Shown here: positions 34,826 to 43,139 of the stretch, piece after piece
Layout: every line of letters starts with the position of its first letter
Position numbering within the stretch: position 1 is the stretch's first letter
DNA from: Lachnospiraceae bacterium
Lineage (GTDB): Bacteria; Bacillota; Clostridia; Lachnospirales; Lachnospiraceae
Reading direction: 5' to 3'
Length of the DNA: 50,868 bases
NCBI GenBank assembly: GCA_017474455.1
Contig: JAFVHP010000039.1
Location: 1 to 50,868, forward strand
Position numbers and translations under genes: made by a program
The notes under the pieces: generated by a model
Seen by the model: the letters and a program-made list of their open reading frames with translations, nothing else
What the model was told of the DNA's origin: nothing
Database searches by the model: none

Positions 34826-36103
34826 ATGAAAGAGACTAGAATCGCACTCATCGGAACTGGTATGATTTCCCACCGTCATATGACAGTTATCCAGAACCTT
34901 CAGAAGCAGGGCTATCCCGTAAAGGTAGTTGCCGCTGCCGAGATCGAACCCGCAAGGCTGAAAGCTTTCGGCGAGAGATACGGACTTGACGAGAAGGATC
35001 TGTATGCTGATTTCCGTGAGATGCTCAAGAGAGATGACATCGACGAAGTAGAAGTCTGCGTACACAACAACCTTCATACATCCGTTGCCACAGCAGTTAT
35101 GCAGGCCGGCTATCCCTGCTATTGCGAGAAGCCCATGGCTGCCAGCTATGCTGATGCGAAGATCATGTATGACACAGCTAAGAAGACCGGTCAGAAGCTC
35201 GCTGTCCAGATCAGCTCCATCTACAATCCTCAGACCAGGATCGCGAAGAAGATGATTGAAGAAGGCAAACTCGGCAAGGTTTACCATGCAAGAAGCGTCG
35301 GCCACAGACGTCAGGGCCGTCCCGGCTATGATATGCCTATGTTCAGCCATTCCTTCATCGATCCCAACGTTGGCGTTCACGGACCTCTGTTCGACCTTGG
35401 TATCTATCATCTGGCTCAGATGCTCTACATCCTCGGCATGCCCGAACTTGAGAGCGTTTATGGCTTCCAGAGCTGCGATTACTGGACAGACGAGCGCATC
35501 GATAAGCTCGTTGGCCGTACAGCTCCCGTAGAAGACCTCGGTGTTGGTCTTGCAAGATTCAAAGGCGGTCTTTCCATGGACATCTATGAAGACTGGGCTA
35601 TCCACATGGATGAGATCGGAACCAGCTTCGTAGCAGGTAAGAACGGCGGCTTAAAGCTCATCGACGTTGACACCACCGGCGGCCCTCTGACCGTTCCGGA
35701 AGGCGGCAAGATCGTCGGCGGCGGCGACCTCCAGCTTCCTCGCCTTGAGTGGTTCGGCATTGACGAGAACGGCATTATGTTCGACAACAAGCTTGACTGC
35801 GCGATCGGCGATACGACTGGCCAGCAGGAACTTCTTATGCATCCTGAAATGGCAATGTACAATGACAACCAGCTGCAGTGGTACAGCTATCTGTCAGGCG
35901 ATCTTACAGATGAGACCAGGATCGATTCTCCTTACATCGCTATGCAGACTGCATTCCTGTCAGAAGGTGTTGTTATCTCCAATGACCTTGGCCGCAGCGT
36001 AAGCGCTGACGAGATCAAGGCTATGGCTAAGTCCATTGCTCTTCGCGAGCAGGAGACTCCTTTCGGAACCATCAAGTATGATTTCGATGATTATCAGGCA
36101 TAA
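34826..36103 (+). CDS. Gfo/Idh/MocA family oxidoreductase
   Basis: 425 residues. N-terminal NAD(P)-binding Rossmann domain starting IALIGTGMISHRHM (the His-Met variation after GxGxxS is common), with the CEKPMAAS motif near 105-113, then the C-terminal alpha/beta oxidoreductase domain. Family members oxidise sugar or inositol hydroxyls; some convert glycosides to 3-oxo-glycosides, which primes C-glycoside cleavage. Strong AAGGAGG site, strong promoter and a codon choice richer in CTT, GCT and GTT than its neighbours suggest high expression. The possible link to the deglycosidase pair at 40792-42328 is inference. Confidence 0.92.
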   Translation: MKETRIALIGTGMISHRHMTVIQNLQKQGYPVKVVAAAEIEPARLKAFGERYGLDEKDLYADFREMLKRDDIDEVEVCVHNNLHTSVATAVMQAGYPCYCEKPMAASYADAKIMYDTAKKTGQKLAVQISSIYNPQTRIAKKMIEEGKLGKVYHARSVGHRRQGRPGYDMPMFSHSFIDPNVGVHGPLFDLGIYHLAQMLYILGMPELESVYGFQSCDYWTDERIDKLVGRTAPVEDLGVGLARFKGGLSMDIYEDWAIHMDEIGTSFVAGKNGGLKLIDVDTTGGPLTVPEGGKIVGGGDLQLPRLEWFGIDENGIMFDNKLDCAIGDTTGQQELLMHPEMAMYNDNQLQWYSYLSGDLTDETRIDSPYIAMQTAFLSEGVVISNDLGRSVSADEIKAMAKSIALREQETPFGTIKYDFDDYQA

Positions 36104-36147
36104 TCAGGGCTCAATATAAACGGCATTGATTACTACTTGATCTACTG

Positions 36148-36176
36148 GCTGCGCCGGCAACGGCGCAGCTTTTTTT
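36148..36176 (+). terminator. Rho-independent terminator after the Gfo/Idh/MocA gene
   Basis: GCTGCGCC pairs with GGCGCAGC around GGCAAC and is followed by seven T (36170-36176). Confidence 0.92.
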
Positions 36177-36199
36177 ATTGCTGACTGCCCATACCCGAT

Positions 36200-36228
36200 T
36201 TGGCTTCTGACCGCGAGTATAGTATGAT
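36200..36228 (+). promoter_or_regulatory. Promoter of the M32 carboxypeptidase gene
   Basis: TTGGCT (36200-36205), 17 bases, TATGAT (36223-36228). It lies immediately after the terminator of the preceding gene. Confidence 0.6.
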
Positions 36229-36303
36229 ATACAGAGTCTGCTGCCGGAAGGCAGTCAGGATAACGATATGTACATTCAGATAATAGCGGAGGTCCATACA
36301 CAG

Positions 36304-37809
36304 ATGAACGCGGAAACAAAAAAACAGCTGTCTGTAATGCACAAAACGCTGGAGGAGTCGGATATCTACCTGCATGCACTGTCCGTCATGCAGTTCGATA
36401 TGGAGACGCTCTGCCCCGATAAGGGGATCGAACAGGAAGGGGAGACGATCGCTGCCCTTTCGAATAAGATGTTCAGGCTGCAGCACAGGCAGGCATTCAT
36501 CAAAGCGCTGGAGTACCTGAAGGATCACCGGGATGAGCTTGAACCGCAGGACGCCCTTGCGGTCAGGATCTATTATGAAGGATACCTTAAGGAAAAGAAT
36601 GTTACACCCGCCCTGCAGCATCAGTTTTCAAGAGTGTTCAACAAGGCGTTCGGCGACTGGCAGCGGGCAAGGCTTGCCTCGGACTTTACGGCATTCGCCC
36701 CTGCACTGCAGGATGTAGTAGATGCGGAGAAAAAGATCATTTCACTCAGAGAGACAAAGATGGCATGCGGATATGACCATCTGCTCGACGACTATGAAAA
36801 AGGAATGACTTCCGCGAAGCTGGACGAACTGTTCGGGACCTGCCGCGACAGGCTCGTACCGTTCCTTGAGAAGATCAGGAAGAGCAAAAAGAAGATCAGA
36901 ACGGACTTTTTAAGCCGACCGGTTACTGACGCGGCGCAGGAACAGATGACGAAATACCTGCTGGATGTGCTCGGATTTGACAGGTCCAGGGGAGCGTTCG
37001 CACTGACAGAGCATCCGTTCACCTCCCATCTGGCCCGGTATGATACCCGCATCACGACACACTATTATCCGGACAGGTTCATTTCCAGCATGTACTCGGT
37101 GATCCATGAGACGGGACACGCGCTCTTTGACCAGAACCAGAGGGATGACAACGCGCTCTATCATATCGACGATAAGTCCATGGGCCAGCATGAGTCGGTT
37201 TCCCGCCTTTATGAGAATGTTTTCGGCAGGTCGGAAAGCTTCATTCATCTCATCTATGACAAGACCTGCGAGATCTTTCCGGAGGCTATGGCCGGCGTCA
37301 GTGAAAAAGAGCTCTATGAAGGCGTAAACCTTGTGGAACCGTCCCTGATCCGGACTGAAGCGGATGAATTTACTTATGTGCTTCATATCATTATCCGCTA
37401 TGAGCTGGAGAAGAAGCTTTTCGCCGGAGAGATCGGCGTCGCAGACCTTCCCGGGCTCTGGGCCGACTATTATGAAAAATACCTCGGCGTAAGGCCGGCA
37501 AATGACAGGGAAGGCGTCCTGCAGGATGTGCACTGGACGAGTATGTTCGGTTATTTCCCCACTTATGCGCTCGGAAACATGTATAATGCCATGTATGTAA
37601 AGCGCATGAAGAGCGAGCTGGATGTGGACAGCCTGATCCTGAACGGTGATTTTGGCACGATCAACAGCTGGATGAAGACCAACGTCTTTGAATTTGCGGA
37701 TGAACTGGATCCGCCGGAGTGGATCATGAAGATCACCGGCAAGAGCCTTGCTCCCGACGATTTCCTTGATTATCTCGAAAACAAGTATGGAGAACTGTAC
37801 GGACTGTAA
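36304..37809 (+). CDS. M32 family metallocarboxypeptidase
   Basis: 501 residues from ATG 36304 (GGAGGT ten bases upstream); ATG 36268 would add 12 residues. The zinc motif HETGHALF, a following glutamate region (HESVSRLYENVFGRS) and the overall helical architecture and length fit carboxypeptidase Taq/M32, which removes single C-terminal residues from peptides. No signal peptide: cytoplasmic peptide turnover. Confidence 0.92.
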   Translation: MNAETKKQLSVMHKTLEESDIYLHALSVMQFDMETLCPDKGIEQEGETIAALSNKMFRLQHRQAFIKALEYLKDHRDELEPQDALAVRIYYEGYLKEKNVTPALQHQFSRVFNKAFGDWQRARLASDFTAFAPALQDVVDAEKKIISLRETKMACGYDHLLDDYEKGMTSAKLDELFGTCRDRLVPFLEKIRKSKKKIRTDFLSRPVTDAAQEQMTKYLLDVLGFDRSRGAFALTEHPFTSHLARYDTRITTHYYPDRFISSMYSVIHETGHALFDQNQRDDNALYHIDDKSMGQHESVSRLYENVFGRSESFIHLIYDKTCEIFPEAMAGVSEKELYEGVNLVEPSLIRTEADEFTYVLHIIIRYELEKKLFAGEIGVADLPGLWADYYEKYLGVRPANDREGVLQDVHWTSMFGYFPTYALGNMYNAMYVKRMKSELDVDSLILNGDFGTINSWMKTNVFEFADELDPPEWIMKITGKSLAPDDFLDYLENKYGELYGL

Positions 37810-37838
37810 TATCCGGACAGGAGTTATATCGGTTATTT

Positions 37839-39008
37839 ATGGCAGAAAACAATGATTTTTTGAACGATCCCCGCAGTGTCGAACTGGCCAGGCGCAGAGC
37901 CCGTGCCGAGAGGCGGATGGAATTATACAACAGGCGCCGCCGCCAGCTCGTCATCCGGCGAAGGATCATCTTCGGATCGGTATGCGCCCTGATCTTATTC
38001 GCGGTCATCTTTTTCGCGGTGCGGCCGATCGTAAAAAAGGCGGTGGAAGCCGCTAAAAATGATACGGAAGCAGAAACCCTGCCCGACGATGTCCAGACTT
38101 ACGAAGGGTTCGAACCGGCGCAGTCCTTGGATGAAACGGAGTATGCGGAGGCCGGATACGGGGATACCGCAGAAGAAGCGGATCCTGTCGTTCAGGATGT
38201 GTTTCACTATTATGTGAGCGGCAATACCCAGTACCTGGGGCTGGATGAGGTGCAGAGCAGTTATGCTGTCCTGATCGATGCCGATACCGGGGAGGTCCTT
38301 TATCAAAGGGACGCGGAAGCTGTCGTATCCCCGGCTTCGATGACGAAGATCCTGACGCTCCTGGTCGCATGTGAACATATCACAGACCTGGACGACACCT
38401 TCGTCATGACGGAGGAGATCACGAACTATTCCTATTCCCATGGCTGTTCAAACGTCGGCTTCATGCCGGGGGAAGTGATCACGGTCAGGGATATGCTGTA
38501 CGGGACGATCCTGGAGTCAGGCGCGGACGCGGCGCTGGGGCTGGCCAATTACATATCCGGTTCCCAGGAGGCTTTCGTGGAACTGATGAATGAGAAACTC
38601 GCGCAGTTCGGGCTGTCCGGAACCGCGCACTTTACCAACTGTGTCGGTATTTTTGACGACGATCACCACTGTACCATGTGCGACATGGCGGTGATTCTGG
38701 CGCAGGCGATCAAGGACCCGCTCTGCTGCGAAGTCCTGAACAGGCGGACATATACGACTTCACAAACGCCCGACCATCCGGAAGGGATCGAGATCTCCAA
38801 CTGGTTCCTGCGCAGGATAGAAGATAAGGACTGCCACGGCGAAGTCATGTACGCCAAGACCGGCTTCGTCAACGAGTCCGGCTGCTGCGCGGCCAGCTAC
38901 CAGGTGTCCAACAGCGGCAGGCACTACCTGTGTGTGACCGGAAATGCCTGGAGTGCGTGGCGGTGTATCTACGATCATGTGGCGATCTACGCCGCATATA
39001 CCGGTTAA
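37839..39008 (+). CDS. D-alanyl-D-alanine carboxypeptidase (penicillin-binding protein family)
   Basis: 389 residues. An Arg-rich cytoplasmic tail and a membrane anchor (about 43-62) precede an acidic linker and the S11-type catalytic domain with SMTK (Ser167), HGCSNVGF in place of the usual SxN region, and YAKTGFVNESG (KTG). It trims the terminal D-Ala of peptidoglycan pentapeptides outside the membrane. The N-terminal anchor in place of a cleaved signal and C-terminal amphipathic helix is a variation. The nearest AGGAG is about 16 bases before ATG. Confidence 0.9.
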   Translation: MAENNDFLNDPRSVELARRRARAERRMELYNRRRRQLVIRRRIIFGSVCALILFAVIFFAVRPIVKKAVEAAKNDTEAETLPDDVQTYEGFEPAQSLDETEYAEAGYGDTAEEADPVVQDVFHYYVSGNTQYLGLDEVQSSYAVLIDADTGEVLYQRDAEAVVSPASMTKILTLLVACEHITDLDDTFVMTEEITNYSYSHGCSNVGFMPGEVITVRDMLYGTILESGADAALGLANYISGSQEAFVELMNEKLAQFGLSGTAHFTNCVGIFDDDHHCTMCDMAVILAQAIKDPLCCEVLNRRTYTTSQTPDHPEGIEISNWFLRRIEDKDCHGEVMYAKTGFVNESGCCAASYQVSNSGRHYLCVTGNAWSAWRCIYDHVAIYAAYTG

Positions 39009-39030
39009 GCAGGCTGGCAGGCTGTACCGC

Positions 39031-39085
39031 AGCATTCAGTCCGCAGTGTTCAGTCCACACCTTTCAGTCCGCAGCGTTCAGCAGC
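39031..39085. repeat. Short 14-15-bp repeats (TTCAGTCCGCAG-type)
   Basis: Four degenerate units of TTCAGTCCGCAG spaced 14-15 bases occur in the convergent gap after the D,D-carboxypeptidase gene. No gene or function seen. Confidence 0.6.
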
Positions 39086-39123
39086 TGCAAAAACAGCGGG
39101 ACCGGCCGGAGCCGGGATATGAT

Positions 39124-39795
39124 TCAGAGATTTTCAGAAAGGAGCTGCGCGAGATGGACGCCGTCCGCGCCTCCTTTTTTTATGCCTTTGAGGCAGGCGT
39201 TGCAGTAGGCGAGGACCCGCTTTGTCCGGTACTTTGCCGCATGCGCGGCAAGGAGGCGTTTCTGTTCTTCTTCCGGCAGCGGGCGGGCATAGTTTTCCCG
39301 GATGTCGTTGAAATAGACCGGAGCGATCGAAAGGTTCCTTTCCGCGACGGGATTCATGAGCCAGGCGCCGTCGAACATGGTCTTTTCAAAATTCTCTTCC
39401 AGCTCCACAGGCACTATGTTCATACGCCTTAAGCATTCGCGTACAGCCAGCTGCTGGGGCCGGTCGTTCCTTGCGCGGAAGCAGTCCTGTACGGTCATCT
39501 CTTCCCCGTGAAGATCCGGCCAGGGAAAGTCCGGCAAGGACAGGATATATTCATACAGGCTGATGACGCGGCACTTCGGCGAGACTTCCCGCGTGATGGC
39601 CATACAGGTCTGGCAGAGCGCGATCACGGTATCGCCTTCCCCGAGGAGCTTCTGCGTGGGACGGCAGCAGCCGGCAACGGTCACTTCTTCACCGGTACCG
39701 GATATATGTCCCGGCCCGGCAAACCAGTCCTTCCATTTTTTACTGACATCAGGCAGCAGGGCTGTGAACTGGCAGCTGGGAAGATAATAGTACAT
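39124..39795 (-). CDS. Cysteine-rich (CCG-type, HdrB/GlpC-like) protein
   Basis: 223 residues, soluble. Conserved Cys pattern TVAGCCRPTQ, ALCQTCMA, and late VLAYCNACLKG recalls the cysteine-rich domains of heterodisulfide reductase B and GlpC/LutA, which bind non-cubane iron-sulfur clusters. Only one such unit is evident, and the second CCG motif reads CNAC. Function unknown; an electron-transfer or metal-binding role is the best guess. Confidence 0.65.
   Translation of the reverse strand: MYYYLPSCQFTALLPDVSKKWKDWFAGPGHISGTGEEVTVAGCCRPTQKLLGEGDTVIALCQTCMAITREVSPKCRVISLYEYILSLPDFPWPDLHGEEMTVQDCFRARNDRPQQLAVRECLRRMNIVPVELEENFEKTMFDGAWLMNPVAERNLSIAPVYFNDIRENYARPLPEEEQKRLLAAHAAKYRTKRVLAYCNACLKGIKKGGADGVHLAQLLSENL
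39141..39181 (+). terminator. Terminator of the D,D-carboxypeptidase gene inside the neighbouring gene
   Basis: GGAG, GCGC and GGAC segments pair in order with GTCC, GCGC and CTCC, followed by a run of T to 39181. It lies within the 3' end of the minus-strand cysteine-rich gene, so the two transcripts would overlap. Confidence 0.55.
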
Positions 39796-39902
39796 GGAGG
39801 CCTCCGATCCTGTATCTGCCGCAGGCAGATGAATTGAAACAAGGGTACAAACTGCATTATACTATCTTCAGCTGTACCAAATCATCATTAACGGAGGGTA
39901 TT

Positions 39903-40628
39903 ATGTTTTATTATCTTGTTGCACCGATCCTTATGTATAACGGCATACTCGTCGCGGCAGCAGTGATACCGGCCATTTTCCTTCTGGTCAGGGTCTACCG
40001 CGCGGACAGGCTCGATAAAGAGAGCCCCTATCTTCTGTGGGAACTGATCAAAGGCGGTATCTTTTCCGCTCTGATCGCCCTCGTCCTGGAAAAGATCGGC
40101 AGCTGGGTCCTCGGCATGGCAGCAGGGGATAACCAGGCACTTTACGATGTGCTCCTGTATTTCGTGGTCGTTGCGCTGTCGGAAGAAGGCGCGAAATTAT
40201 ACATGCTCCACAGGAGATCATGGAACAACAGTGAATTCAACTGCCAGTTCGACGGAGTAGTCTACGCGGTCTTTACATCCCTGGGTTTCGCGATCTGGGA
40301 AAACATCAGTTATGTGCTGACTTTCGGTTTTTCCGCGGCCGTCATCCGTGCGCTGACCGCTATTCCGGGCCACGCCTGCTTCGGTGTTTTCATGGGCGTT
40401 TTCTACGGTATTGCCAAGAAGTATGACATGAGGGGAGAAAAATCGAGCGCGACCCTCTTCAAAGTCCTTTCCCTTGTGATCCCTGTCCTTATGCACGGCG
40501 CGTACGATTACATCGCCTCCGTCGAACAGCTGAGCAGCGGCTGGTATTTCTGGGGCTTTATCGCCGTACTGTTCGTGATCACCTATATCCTGGTAGGCCA
40601 GGCGGCAAAGAAGGATACCTACATCTGA
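39903..40628 (+). CDS. PrsW family intramembrane metalloprotease
   Basis: 241 residues from ATG 39903 (GGAGGG upstream); the longer ORF to 39834 is not supported. Seven or so membrane helices with the PrsW motifs: SEEGAK (Glu94-Glu95, Lys98), FDGVVYAVFTSLGFAIWEN, GHACFGVFMG and MHGAYD. PrsW cleaves anti-sigma factors or other membrane proteins. No anti-sigma gene is adjacent. Confidence 0.92.
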   Translation: MFYYLVAPILMYNGILVAAAVIPAIFLLVRVYRADRLDKESPYLLWELIKGGIFSALIALVLEKIGSWVLGMAAGDNQALYDVLLYFVVVALSEEGAKLYMLHRRSWNNSEFNCQFDGVVYAVFTSLGFAIWENISYVLTFGFSAAVIRALTAIPGHACFGVFMGVFYGIAKKYDMRGEKSSATLFKVLSLVIPVLMHGAYDYIASVEQLSSGWYFWGFIAVLFVITYILVGQAAKKDTYI

Positions 40629-40702
40629 CGTTTCCGGAATCCTGCTGATATCCGGGGCAGGAAACTGCCGCGTAAGTGCGGATATGTGTTAAAATATAAC
40701 TG

Positions 40703-40718
40703 ATGACATGGCAGTCAT
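40703..40718. promoter_or_regulatory. Possible operator upstream of the deglycosidase genes
   Basis: ATGAC-N6-GTCAT inverted repeat just downstream of a TAAAAT that could be the -10 of the operon (about 40690). Short arms, so this is tentative. Confidence 0.35.
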
Positions 40719-40726
40719 AAAGCAGC

Positions 40727-40772
40727 GCCTGTGCAGGGTAGATCCCTGTACAGGCTTACTTTGTTTATTTTT
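40727..40772 (+). terminator. Terminator-like hairpin in the leader of the deglycosidase operon
   Basis: GCCTGTGCAGGG (40727-40738) pairs with CCCTGTACAGGC (40744-40755) through 12 base pairs with one G-U, then a T-rich run TTACTTTGTTTATTTTT. It lies only 20 bases before the ribosome binding site of the beta-subunit gene. It may terminate upstream readthrough or act as an attenuator. Confidence 0.65.
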
Positions 40773-40791
40773 AAAAATAAGGAGGGACCAG

Positions 40792-41214
40792 ATGGAAATA
40801 CGGTTCAGAAAAGATCTATACAACGGTGATCCTGTCGTGAATTTCACGGAGAACGGCAAAGCGGCCGGGTTCATCGTCATGATGCAGGAGCCGCAGTACA
40901 GGAATTTAAGACTCTCCAATCTTGAAGATATCTGGGTGATCCTGGACGGGAAGGAAGAGTTCCACATGCTGGCGGATATGAAGCTGGAGACAAAGACCGG
41001 CATGAAGGATCCGGCGACGTTTGAGACGGACGGCTTCAACAGATGGGATTTTGCCGAGACGGCAAAGATCTATGTCTATAAAGAGGGCGGGATCCCCGCC
41101 GGCCCGCACCACCTGGAAGCGGCTGTCCTCATCAGGAGCCCCCAGGATTCCACGCTCGGTGCTTTCGGAAGCGGTATGTATGAAGGCATTAAGCTCGATT
41201 TCGTGATGGAATGA
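40792..41214 (+). CDS. C-glycoside deglycosidase beta-subunit-like protein (DUF6379)
   Basis: 140 residues from ATG 40792, with GGAGGG eight bases upstream; the longer ORF runs through the leader hairpin. A small beta-sandwich-type protein. The segments EPQYRNLRLSNLEDIWVILDG, WDFAETAKIYVYKEGG and IPAGPHHLEAA follow the pattern of the family once called DUF6379, now known as the beta subunit of C-glycoside deglycosidases (DgpB, DfgB, CarC). It overlaps nothing and is followed 25 bases later by the alpha-subunit-like TIM barrel, as in the known enzymes. Assignment is by remembered pattern, not by search. Confidence 0.72.
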   Translation: MEIRFRKDLYNGDPVVNFTENGKAAGFIVMMQEPQYRNLRLSNLEDIWVILDGKEEFHMLADMKLETKTGMKDPATFETDGFNRWDFAETAKIYVYKEGGIPAGPHHLEAAVLIRSPQDSTLGAFGSGMYEGIKLDFVME

Positions 41215-41239
41215 TCCTAAGGAAAGGAGAATCGACGAT

Positions 41240-42328
41240 ATGTTAAATCTAGGAGTATCCCTTTACAGCCTGCAGGCTGATTACCGCGAACACCGCTACG
41301 ATCTGTACAACAGCCTGAAAGAACTGCATAAATTCGGCGTCAAAGGTATCGAAGTCGTTCCTTCCCAGAACTTTTCCGGCCTGGTAGAGGAAGGCGTGGA
41401 CCTGGACTTCTACAAACAGTGGAAGGAATGGATGGAAGAGTTCGACATGACGCCCACCAATATGAATCTTTATGACGAGCCCTGTGTCTTCAAGAACAGG
41501 TGGTTTTCAGAAGCGGAAAGGATCGGCCAGCTGAGGCACGGCCTGGAGATCGCGGCCAAGCTCGGTTTCCGTACGGCCAGGCTTTCCGTGGATTACGGAT
41601 TGCCGAACACGCCCCACCTGGAAAACAGTGTCCGATGCTGCGAAGAATACGGCATCATCGGCTCTATCGAGATCCATTCCCCTTATTCCTTAATGAGCAA
41701 CTGGGCTCAGGCCTGGTTCGAGACCATCGACAAGCTGGGCACTAAATATGCGGGCATCCATCCCGACGCCGGCATCTTCCGGACGGCTCCGGTCCCGCTC
41801 TCCGTGGAGGCTGCCTTAAGGAACGGCGCAAAGCCCGAGATCGTTGAAATGATCAAAGAAGAATACGAAAAGGCTGTGCAGCGCCGCAAAGAGACAGCCG
41901 AGATCCTGCAGCTGCCCGGCGAATACAGAAAGACCTTCGGCTACGGCGAAGAAGAGATCCGTGAAAAAGTCCTCTCCATGGGCGGAGGCGAGACTGAATG
42001 CCGCCTGATCGGGAGATTCTCGAACGACGATCCTTCCTGGATCCTGGAGTACAGCAAATACATCGTACATTTCCACGGCAAGTTCTACGAACTTGTGCCG
42101 GATGGAGAAGGCAGCTGGTATGAGCCATCGATCAACTATCAGGGCATCGTGGACGCCCTTGTGGCCTGTGATTATAAAGGCTTTATCAGTACTGAATGGG
42201 AAGGTATGAATCTGTTCCGTGAGGACGGATATGAAGGTGAAGTCCCGAAAGGGGAAGATTATGTCCGCAGACACCATGAGATGATCCGCAGCATGGAGAA
42301 AAAGGCCATGCAAAAGCTCGGGAAGTAA
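41240..42328 (+). CDS. C-glycoside deglycosidase alpha-subunit-like TIM barrel
   Basis: 362 residues. AP endonuclease 2/xylose isomerase-like barrel with a probable divalent metal site at Glu144 (SIEIHSP), Asp176 (GIHPDAGIF), His277 or His279 (VHFHGK) and Glu319 (STEWEG), the set of ligands expected for DgpC/DfgA/CarB-type subunits. Those enzymes cleave the C-C bond between sugar and aglycone in 3-oxo-C-glycosides. Size and pairing with the DUF6379 gene support the role; a simple sugar isomerase is the alternative. AAAGGAGA lies upstream. Substrate unknown. Confidence 0.72.
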   Translation: MLNLGVSLYSLQADYREHRYDLYNSLKELHKFGVKGIEVVPSQNFSGLVEEGVDLDFYKQWKEWMEEFDMTPTNMNLYDEPCVFKNRWFSEAERIGQLRHGLEIAAKLGFRTARLSVDYGLPNTPHLENSVRCCEEYGIIGSIEIHSPYSLMSNWAQAWFETIDKLGTKYAGIHPDAGIFRTAPVPLSVEAALRNGAKPEIVEMIKEEYEKAVQRRKETAEILQLPGEYRKTFGYGEEEIREKVLSMGGGETECRLIGRFSNDDPSWILEYSKYIVHFHGKFYELVPDGEGSWYEPSINYQGIVDALVACDYKGFISTEWEGMNLFREDGYEGEVPKGEDYVRRHHEMIRSMEKKAMQKLGK

Positions 42329-42359
42329 GCGCCCGCGCAGTAAGGTCAGACGGGCAGGG

Positions 42360-42989
42360 TCAGATCAGCAGGTACCTGCCCCTGCCCGTCCTTTTGATCT
42401 TTTTCTCTTCGCAGAGTTTTTTCAGTATTCTCTGAAGGTGCCGCCTGCTGCAGCCGAGTGTCATGGCTGCGGCGGTGACACCTTTTATATCGCCCTTCTG
42501 CCGTTCGATCAGCTGCATCGTGCGTTCTTCCAGAGTAAGGTGTTCAGCCCGCGTAAAAATGAACATGTGGAGCTTGTCCGCAATGCTCCTGAGCAGGATG
42601 TTCATAAAGGTAATATCCCGGGAAAGGATCCTGCCGGAACGCTCGAAGGAGAGCATAAGGCAGACAGTGCGTCCGACGGCTTCCGTGTAAAGCATGATGC
42701 TCCTGTTCCGGGGAGAAGTGTATTCGAGATCACCGAGGATCCTGCCCCTGCCGGCGATCGTGACAGAAGCGGCCGTGCCGTCTTCGCGGATCCCGTATAT
42801 CCTGGCATTGCCTTCCATAATGAACAGAAAACTTTCCAGAGGCTTTAAGGGTGACTGGATCAGTTCCCCGTCTTCATAGACCGCGCACTCGAAGGACAGC
42901 TCGTCCAGGTGTCCGGGATCAAAATAGGTACTGATCATGGATCCGGCGATCATACTGTCGATAGTCTTCCTGTCAGTGATCTTCTGCAT
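42360..42989 (-). CDS. Crp/Fnr family transcriptional regulator
   Basis: 209 residues. N-terminal cyclic-nucleotide-binding-like beta-roll (about 20-115) and a C-terminal winged helix-turn-helix (about 145-205, KGVTAAAMTLGCSRRHLQRILKKL). Resembles the YeiL-like Crp group. No Fe-S Cys cluster is obvious. AAAGAGG lies seven bases before the start. The adjacent site 43062-43077 is positioned for autoregulation and for control of the divergent MATE gene. Confidence 0.9.
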   Translation of the reverse strand: MQKITDRKTIDSMIAGSMISTYFDPGHLDELSFECAVYEDGELIQSPLKPLESFLFIMEGNARIYGIREDGTAASVTIAGRGRILGDLEYTSPRNRSIMLYTEAVGRTVCLMLSFERSGRILSRDITFMNILLRSIADKLHMFIFTRAEHLTLEERTMQLIERQKGDIKGVTAAAMTLGCSRRHLQRILKKLCEEKKIKRTGRGRYLLI

Positions 42990-43048
42990 AAGAAGCCTCT
43001 TTCCAAATCGTATTCTGAGTGTGTCAGGGCTAAAAGCGGGACAAGATA

Positions 43049-43076
43049 ATTATAGCAGGAATGGGACATATGTCAC
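43049..43076 (-). promoter_or_regulatory. Promoter of the Crp/Fnr regulator gene
   Basis: On the minus strand GTGACA (43071-43076), 16 bases, then TATAAT (43049-43054). The -35 lies within the CRP-like site, so bound regulator should block the promoter. Confidence 0.55.
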
Positions 43077-43077
43077 A
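43062..43077. promoter_or_regulatory. CRP/FNR-type binding site
   Basis: TGGGACATATGTCACA is one base off the CRP consensus TGTGA-N6-TCACA and is nearly a perfect palindrome. It is the only such site seen in the 150-base gap between the regulator and the MATE gene. Confidence 0.65.
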
Positions 43078-43098
43078 GAATATCCGACAGACGGCAGC

Positions 43099-43104
43099 TA
43101 GAAT
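43099..43104 (+). promoter_or_regulatory. Probable -10 of the MATE gene, class II CRP spacing
   Basis: TAGAAT at 43099-43104 implies transcription from about 43111. The centre of the CRP-like site (43069.5) is then at -41.5, the standard class II activator position; no good -35 hexamer is present, as expected for an activated promoter. Confidence 0.45.
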
Positions 43105-43139
43105 AAGAATGAAAGGATTCATTTTACCGGAGGTCAGAT

